From Pseudomonadota bacterium (GTDB lineage Bacteria > Pseudomonadota > Gammaproteobacteria > Burkholderiales > Burkholderiaceae_D), in assembly GCA_023416415.1 (NCBI GenBank), contig JAEZHR010000384.1, positions 1 through 11,021 on the forward strand: a stretch of 11,021 nucleotides of DNA, read 5' to 3'. Shown here one piece after another: positions 6,515 to 11,021 of the stretch; position 1 is the stretch's first letter, and every line of letters begins with the position of its first letter. Below the pieces are notes generated by a model that had not been told where the DNA came from, did not search any database, and saw nothing but the letters and a program-made list of their open reading frames with translations. The position numbers and the translations under genes were made by a program.

Positions 6515-6598
6515 GTAACTGCACGTAACCAACAGTGAGAAGCTGGACGTAATAGTTGGTTACGTAGTAACGTACTTGCGGTTAAGCAATACGTTACT
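6515..6598. promoter_or_regulatory. GTAAC/GTTAC inverted-repeat cluster upstream of the nuclease gene
   Basis: Five GTAAC pentamers occur in 83 bases: direct at 6515, 6525 and 6567, inverted at 6559 and 6593. They build two adjoining perfect inverted repeats: ACGTAACCAAC (6523-6533) with GTTGGTTACGT (6555-6565), and AGTAACGTA (6566-6574) with TACGTTACT (6590-6598). The first two copies are exactly 10 bases apart, and GTTAC-N3-GTAAC spans 6559-6571. The cluster ends 12 bases before the nuclease start. It looks like a multi-site operator or leader RNA structure; the regulator is unknown. I see no convincing -35/-10 pair. Confidence 0.5.
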
Positions 6599-6610
6599 GA
6601 AGCACTGATC

Positions 6611-7369
6611 TTGAACACCCGCATCATTGGAGCAGCGCTGCTGCTCGCCCTGGCTCTACCCCTCCCTTCCCCAGCAAACCCGACCCACCGCGACCCGCTC
6701 GATTTTCGGGAATGTCCGCAATTCTTTGCGGAACGGACCCCACCTCGTATCGTCAAGGAGGCGCACCTGCTGCCACGCGCCTTGTGCTATGAGGCGTTTG
6801 CGATCCTGCATTCCGGCCGCTCGAAAACGCCGCTGTTCGTCGCGCAACGCCTGAATCGGGCGATTCTGCTCGATGCCAGGGACGAGAAGCGCACCGACCG
6901 CTTCTTTACCGACGCGCGGCTGCCTTCCGCCGAGCGTGCCCGTCTGGAGGACTACAAGCGCAGCGGCTATGATCGCGGCCACATGGCGCCGGCGGCCGAC
7001 ATGCCGACCGCGATTGCCATGGCGCAGAGTTTTTCGCTGGCGAACATGGTGCCGCAGTCGTCGGTGAACAACCGCAAGGCCTGGGCCGGTATCGAACAGG
7101 CGACGCGCAAGTACGTGATGCGCGCAAAGGGTGATGTCTACGTCATCAGCGGGCCTGTTTTCGGTGAAAAACCATCGACCATCGGGCCGGGAAAAGTCTG
7201 GGTGCCCAGCCATCTGTACAAGCTGGTCTATGACCCGAACACGGGGCGTGCCTGGGCGCACTGGATCGAGAACAGCGATACGGCAAAGGCGGGCAAGCCG
7301 ATCCCGTACGAGGAGCTGGTGCGCAGGACGGGAATCGAGTTCCTGCCGGGAGTGCGCGTGCGCAGTTAG
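6611..7369 (+). CDS. Secreted DNA/RNA non-specific endonuclease (NUC family)
   Basis: This 252-residue sugar-non-specific nuclease of the beta-beta-alpha-metal type cleaves single- and double-stranded DNA and RNA. It has a short signal peptide (MNTRIIGAALLLALALPL, likely cut near residue 22), so it acts in the periplasm or outside the cell. The catalytic motif YDRGHMAPAAD (120-130) contains the general base His124. SLANMVPQSSVNNRKAW (142-158) supplies the metal-binding Asn, most likely Asn154, and Glu162 aligns with the catalytic glutamate of the Serratia nuclease. Cys35 and Cys59 could form a disulfide. The start is TTG at 6611: upstream in the same frame I see no ATG or GTG before a stop at 6536, and only TTG keeps the signal peptide. 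No clear ribosome binding site precedes it, so expression may be low or regulated. No cognate inhibitor gene is visible beside it. Roles in nutrient scavenging or DNA degradation are inferred. Confidence 0.88.
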   Translation: MNTRIIGAALLLALALPLPSPANPTHRDPLDFRECPQFFAERTPPRIVKEAHLLPRALCYEAFAILHSGRSKTPLFVAQRLNRAILLDARDEKRTDRFFTDARLPSAERARLEDYKRSGYDRGHMAPAADMPTAIAMAQSFSLANMVPQSSVNNRKAWAGIEQATRKYVMRAKGDVYVISGPVFGEKPSTIGPGKVWVPSHLYKLVYDPNTGRAWAHWIENSDTAKAGKPIPYEELVRRTGIEFLPGVRVRS

Positions 7370-7514
7370 AACCTTCTGCGGCAAGGATGCCGGTGCGAAT
7401 GCCTTGTCAGGATGGCTGGAAGGAAGACACAAGGTCGAACCGCCGCAATGAATATACGGGGATGACGCGCAACGCCGCATCTGGCCGGTCCGGCGTGCAG
7501 TCGACCGGCAGGTA

Positions 7515-7557
7515 CTGCTGCGATAGGCGCCTGGCCCTCGCCGGCGCGCGGCAGCAG
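7515..7557. terminator. Weak hairpin in the convergent nuclease/dnaE2 gap
   Basis: CTGCTGC (7515-7521) can pair with GCAGCAG (7551-7557) across a 29-base G+C-rich loop, just past the dnaE2 stop. A shorter ACGCCG/CGGCGT stem lies at 7472-7496. No T-run follows on either strand. The 195-base gap (7370-7564) must end two convergent transcripts, but no standard terminator is visible. Confidence 0.2.
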
Positions 7558-7564
7558 CCTTCCT

Positions 7565-10500
7565 CTACGCAAAATCCCGGCTCTTCGTCCCCAGCTCGCC
7601 CAGCAGCGGCGACAGATCGACGAGCCGCTTGGCGACCAGGTGGCGCACGTTCTGCTCGGTCTGCCAGATTCCGTACACGCCCAGGAGCGAAGCGCCCAGC
7701 AGCTCGCGCCGCTGCTTCTCCGCCAGCGCCGGCCAGACGATCACGTTCACCAATCCCGTTTCGTCTTCGAGCGTGACGAAGATGACGCCCTTGGCCGTGC
7801 CCGGGCGCTGGCGCACGGTGACGATGCCGCAGCCACGCGCGATCTGGCCGTTCGCATAGGTATTGAGCACTTCGGCCGGCTGGAAACGGCGCCTGGCCAG
7901 TTGCGGGCGCAACAGCGCCAACGGATGACGGCCCAGCGTGAGTTGCAGCGCGCGAAAGTCGGCGAGGATGTTTTCCGCTTCGGATGGCGGGGCCAGTGCG
8001 AGTTCAGGTTCTTCGATGGCAGCCGCTCGCAGCAAATCTTTGCCCGGTTCGGCGGCGACCGCCTGCCACAGGGCTTGGCGGCGATGGCCGGCCAGCGATT
8101 CGAGCGCATTGGCCGCGGCCAGCTTCTCCAGTTCCAGCCGATTCAGACTCGCGCGCAGCGCCAGGTCGTTCATGTCCATGAAAACCCGCACCGCACGTGC
8201 TTCTTCAATGCGCTGGCCGGCGTCCGAGGACAATCCGGAAATCATGTGCAGGCCCAGGCGCACCGCCGGCTGCTCCCGTCCTTCCAGCATCTCCAGCGTC
8301 GTTTCCCAGCCGCTGACCTGCACGTCCACCGGCAGCATGACCACGCCGTGGCGGCGCGCATCCTGCACCAGTTGCGACGGCGCATAGAAGCCCATGGGCT
8401 GGGAATTGAGCAGCGCGGCGAGAAAGGCTTCCGGTTCGTGACACTTGAGCCAGCTGCTGGCATAGGCCAGCAGGGCAAAACTGGCGGCATGGCTTTCCGG
8501 GAAGCCGTAGTCGGCGAAGCCCTTGACCTGTTCGCAGATGGCATCGGCAAAGGCCTGGTCGTAACCTTTCTTGAGCAGGCCGCTCGTTAGCTTGTCCTGG
8601 AAGATGTGCAGGTTGCCCTTGCGCTTCCAGGCCGCCATCGCGCGCCGCAGCTGGTCGGCTTCGCCGGGCGTGAAGCCGGCGGCAAGCACGGCGATCTGCA
8701 TCACCTGCTCCTGAAAGATCGGCACGCCGAGCGTACGCTCCAGCGCCTGTCGCACCTCCGGGCCGGGATAGACGACCGGCTCCAGACCCTGACGTCTGCG
8801 CAAATAAGGGTGGACCATGCCGCCCTGGATCGGGCCGGGGCGCACGATGGCGACCTGGATCACGAGGTCGTAGAAGGTACGCGGCTTCATGCGCGGCAGC
8901 ATGGTCATCTGCGCCCTGCTCTCGATCTGAAACACCCCTATCGTGTCGGCGCGGCTGATCATGGCGTAGGTGGCCGGATCTTCGGGGGGGATGTCCTGCA
9001 GCTCGAACCATTCGCCGCGCCGCTGCGACACCAGGTCGAGCGCACGCCGGATCGCGGACAGCATGCCCAGCGCAAGCACGTCGACCTTCAGCAGGCCCAG
9101 CGCATCGAGATCGTCCTTGTCCCACTGCACGACACTGCGATCCTTCATCGCGGCATTCTCGACCGGCACCAGGCGCGAGAGCTTGTCGCGCGCGATCACG
9201 AAACCGCCCGGATGCTGCGACAGGTGACGCGGGAAATTCATCAGGCGCAGCGCGAGATCGGCCCACATGCGCGCCACCGGCGATTCCGGATCGAGGCCGC
9301 ATTCGGCGAAGCGCTCGGCCAGTTCGCTCTTGCTGTCCCACCAGCGTTGCGCCTTGGCGAGCCTGTCGACGATGGACAAATCCACGCCCAGCGCCTTGCC
9401 GACGTCGCGCAGCACGCTGCGCGGACGATAACTGATGACGACAGCCGTCAGCGCCGCGCGCCTGCGCCCGTATTTTCCGTAGATGTACTGGATGACTTCT
9501 TCGCGCCGCTGGTGCTCGAAATCGACGTCGATGTCGGGCGGCTCGTTGCGCTCGCGCGAGATGAAGCGCTCGAACAGCATGTTCCCGCGCGCCGGATCGA
9601 CTTCCGTGATGCCCAGGCAATAGCACACCGCAGAATTGGCCGCCGAGCCGCGCCCTTGGCAGAGGATGTGTCTGCTGCGCGCGAAGCGCACGATGTCGTA
9701 GACGGTCAGGAAGTACGGCTCGTAACGCATCTCCCCGATCAGGGCCAGCTCGTGCTCGATCTGCTGCTGCACGTTGATGGGCACGCCCTGCGGAAAGCGG
9801 CGCTGGGCGCCGAGCCAGGTTTCCCGGCGCAGGTAGCTGGCCGGCGTTTCACCGGCCGGCACCAGTTCGTCCGGATATTCGTAGCGCAGCTCGTCCAGGG
9901 AGAAGGTGCACAGATCGGCGATGCGTATCGTCTCCGCCAGTGCCTGCGGTGAATGAATGTTGCTCAAGCGCAGGCGAGAGCGCAGATGCTGTTCCGCATT
10001 CGGCGCGAGGGAAAAACCGCATTCGTGCAGCGGCCTGCACAGCCGGATCGCGGTCAGCGTGTCCTGCAGCGGCTTGCGCGAACGCACATGCATGCAGACG
10101 TCGCCAATGGCCACGAGCGGCAGCGTGCATGCTTCGGCCACCTGTTCCACCACGGCCTTGTGGCGCGCCTCGTCGGCCCGCAGCAGCAGGTTCAGGCCGA
10201 GCCAGGCGCGTCCCGGAAACAGCGCGCCCAGCCACTGCGCCTGGCGGCTGAGCGTGGCGGCATCGACGCCGCGCGCCGGCGCGAGGATGGCCAGACAGCC
10301 GGGCATGCCGCGCAGATGGGCGAATTCACCTTGCTTCTGTTCAAGGTCGGCCGGCGCGAGAAGGTAAGCGCCTTTCTGTGCCCGCGTGCGCGCCAGCGTG
10401 ATCAGTTCGCACAGATTGCCGTAGCCGTCGCGGTTGGTCGCCAGCAGGATCAGCGACGGCGGATCGCTCTCCCCTTCCTCCATCCCCGTCAGGCGGAACT

Positions 10501-10723
10501 GGCTGCCGACGATCAGTTGCAGGCCGCACTCCCTGGCCGCCTGGTGCGCGCGCACGATGCCGGCCAGCGAGCACTCGTCGGTCAGTGCCAGCGCGCCGTA
10601 GCCGAGTGCGGCGGCGCGCTCGACCAGCTCATGCGGGTGGGACGCGCCGCGCAGGAAGGTAAAGTTCGATACACACTGCAGTTCGGCGTAGGCCGGCAGG
10701 ATGCGTGCAGGAGAATCCGCCAT
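7565..10723 (-). CDS. dnaE2: Error-prone DNA polymerase DnaE2 (ImuC)
   Basis: This 1052-residue C-family polymerase of the damage-inducible mutasome copies past lesions with ImuB, causing SOS mutagenesis. The PHP-like domain comes first (about 11-210, with FTFLRGASHPHELVERA and LALTDECSLAGI). The palm carries PDIDVDF (396-402) with catalytic Asp399 and Asp401, and the third acidic residue is Asp548 in LLKVDVLALGML. Next come the fingers (GVFQIESRAQM near 596, RPGPIQGGMVHPY at 628-640, FPESHAASFALLAY at 741-754) and a C-terminal OB-fold (about 963-1035, GCGIVTVRQRPG and VNVIVWP). It lacks the long tail that ties replicative DnaE1 to the clamp loader, as expected for DnaE2. Gln16 stands where I expect a histidine in the first PHP motif. 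The start is ATG 10723, three bases after the imuB stop, with only a weak GGTGAG upstream. The frame is intact throughout. Confidence 0.96.
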   Translation of the reverse strand: MADSPARILPAYAELQCVSNFTFLRGASHPHELVERAAALGYGALALTDECSLAGIVRAHQAARECGLQLIVGSQFRLTGMEEGESDPPSLILLATNRDGYGNLCELITLARTRAQKGAYLLAPADLEQKQGEFAHLRGMPGCLAILAPARGVDAATLSRQAQWLGALFPGRAWLGLNLLLRADEARHKAVVEQVAEACTLPLVAIGDVCMHVRSRKPLQDTLTAIRLCRPLHECGFSLAPNAEQHLRSRLRLSNIHSPQALAETIRIADLCTFSLDELRYEYPDELVPAGETPASYLRRETWLGAQRRFPQGVPINVQQQIEHELALIGEMRYEPYFLTVYDIVRFARSRHILCQGRGSAANSAVCYCLGITEVDPARGNMLFERFISRERNEPPDIDVDFEHQRREEVIQYIYGKYGRRRAALTAVVISYRPRSVLRDVGKALGVDLSIVDRLAKAQRWWDSKSELAERFAECGLDPESPVARMWADLALRLMNFPRHLSQHPGGFVIARDKLSRLVPVENAAMKDRSVVQWDKDDLDALGLLKVDVLALGMLSAIRRALDLVSQRRGEWFELQDIPPEDPATYAMISRADTIGVFQIESRAQMTMLPRMKPRTFYDLVIQVAIVRPGPIQGGMVHPYLRRRQGLEPVVYPGPEVRQALERTLGVPIFQEQVMQIAVLAAGFTPGEADQLRRAMAAWKRKGNLHIFQDKLTSGLLKKGYDQAFADAICEQVKGFADYGFPESHAASFALLAYASSWLKCHEPEAFLAALLNSQPMGFYAPSQLVQDARRHGVVMLPVDVQVSGWETTLEMLEGREQPAVRLGLHMISGLSSDAGQRIEEARAVRVFMDMNDLALRASLNRLELEKLAAANALESLAGHRRQALWQAVAAEPGKDLLRAAAIEEPELALAPPSEAENILADFRALQLTLGRHPLALLRPQLARRRFQPAEVLNTYANGQIARGCGIVTVRQRPGTAKGVIFVTLEDETGLVNVIVWPALAEKQRRELLGASLLGVYGIWQTEQNVRHLVAKRLVDLSPLLGELGTKSRDFA

Positions 10724-10726
10724 GGC

Positions 10727-11021
10727 TCACCCGAACAGGCCGTGCAGGAACCAGCGGATGTCTTCGCCGACGCGCTCGCGGTAGACCCAGTAATTGACCA
10801 TGTCCTGGCTCTGCGCGATGAAATAGTCGCGCACCACCAGTTGCCCGTCCCACCAGCCGCATTCGATGCGCTCGGCCGGGCTGATCATCTGCAGCGGCGA
10901 ATTGTAGAAAGGCCGGTTCTCGCGCACCATCAGTTGCAGCGGCGCGTCAAGCAGCCAGAAAGGCCGCTCGCAACGCGGCCAGTACGGCGTGCAGCGCAGA
11001 GCCGAATTCAGCGGCTCCCAA
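10727..11021 (-). CDS. imuB: ImuB, Y-family polymerase-like mutasome protein, C-terminal 97 residues
   Basis: Only the C-terminal end of the protein is inside the window; the gene continues past the right edge. The 97 residues visible end in RPFWLLDAP, NRPFYNSPLQMISPAERIE, GWWDGQLVVRDYFIAQ, NYWVYRER and a final WFLHGLFG. This series of aromatic blocks is typical of the C-terminal domain of ImuB proteins encoded next to dnaE2. ImuB resembles a Y-family polymerase without activity; it binds the sliding clamp and recruits DnaE2 and ImuA. The stop TGA (10729-10727) lies three bases before the dnaE2 ATG, so co-translation is likely. LexA-controlled expression from upstream of imuA is usual for the family but cannot be seen here. 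Confidence 0.88.
   Translation of the reverse strand, partial: WEPLNSALRCTPYWPRCERPFWLLDAPLQLMVRENRPFYNSPLQMISPAERIECGWWDGQLVVRDYFIAQSQDMVNYWVYRERVGEDIRWFLHGLFG

Noticed and set aside
6255..6518. Small gene overlapping the end of cysB
   Set aside because: Most of it is an alternative frame of the CysB C-terminus, with no ribosome binding site and no recognisable features.
6518..6536. LexA-box-like sequence upstream of the nuclease
   Set aside because: CTG and CAG ends are present, but the spacing is one base too long and the CTGT/ACAG ends are incomplete.
7640..9952. Plus-strand frames opposite dnaE2 (7640-8590 and 8606-9952) and a minus-strand frame at 8205-9626
   Set aside because: All lie inside the intact 1052-residue DnaE2 frame and have compositions typical of shadow reading frames.
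1..11021. Mobile element, toxin-antitoxin, defence or CRISPR system
   Set aside because: No transposase, integrase, regular spaced repeats or defence-type domains are visible in any frame; all genes are chromosomal housekeeping or accessory metabolism.

Overview
The window is typical of a high-G+C Gram-negative proteobacterium, most likely a betaproteobacterium. This rests on the cysT-cysW-cysA-cysB order, the CysB, SsuA and SsuE protein types, and an imuB-dnaE2 mutagenesis cassette. I cannot name the species from the sequence. Coding density is high, and I see no tRNA, rRNA, CRISPR array, insertion sequence or phage gene.

Left half (1-6327), sulfur acquisition. Two operons diverge from a 355-bp intergenic region (2148-2502). 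The leftward operon encodes the FMN reductase SsuE, then two tandem, clearly paralogous SsuA-type sulfonate-binding proteins; the second is cut by the left edge. The rightward operon encodes the two permeases (CysT, CysW) and the ATPase (CysA) of the sulfate/thiosulfate ABC importer, followed by the LysR-type regulator CysB. Its genes overlap by 1 to 4 bases. It contains no periplasmic sulfate-binding protein. Together the operons would let the cell import sulfate or, when sulfate is scarce, import organosulfonates and release sulfite with a reduced-flavin monooxygenase, which is not in the window. CysB is the natural candidate to control both. The intergenic region carries a perfect 10-bp inverted repeat and a near copy of the same element beside a candidate promoter.

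Middle (6328-7564). A 283-bp gap after cysB holds two small hairpins and a dense cluster of GTAAC/GTTAC motifs arranged as adjacent inverted repeats. It is followed by a secreted DNA/RNA non-specific endonuclease (TTG start). A 195-bp convergent gap follows, with only weak hairpins.

Right part (7565-11021). On the minus strand lie the C-terminal end of ImuB and, three bases further, a full-length DnaE2 (ImuC) error-prone polymerase. These are two members of the SOS mutasome; imuA and its promoter would lie beyond the right edge.

All genes belong to known families. I found no new multi-gene system. The unexplained material is in the non-coding DNA: the repeated element in the sulfur divergon, nested hairpins between ssuE and ssuA, and the GTAAC cluster before the nuclease.
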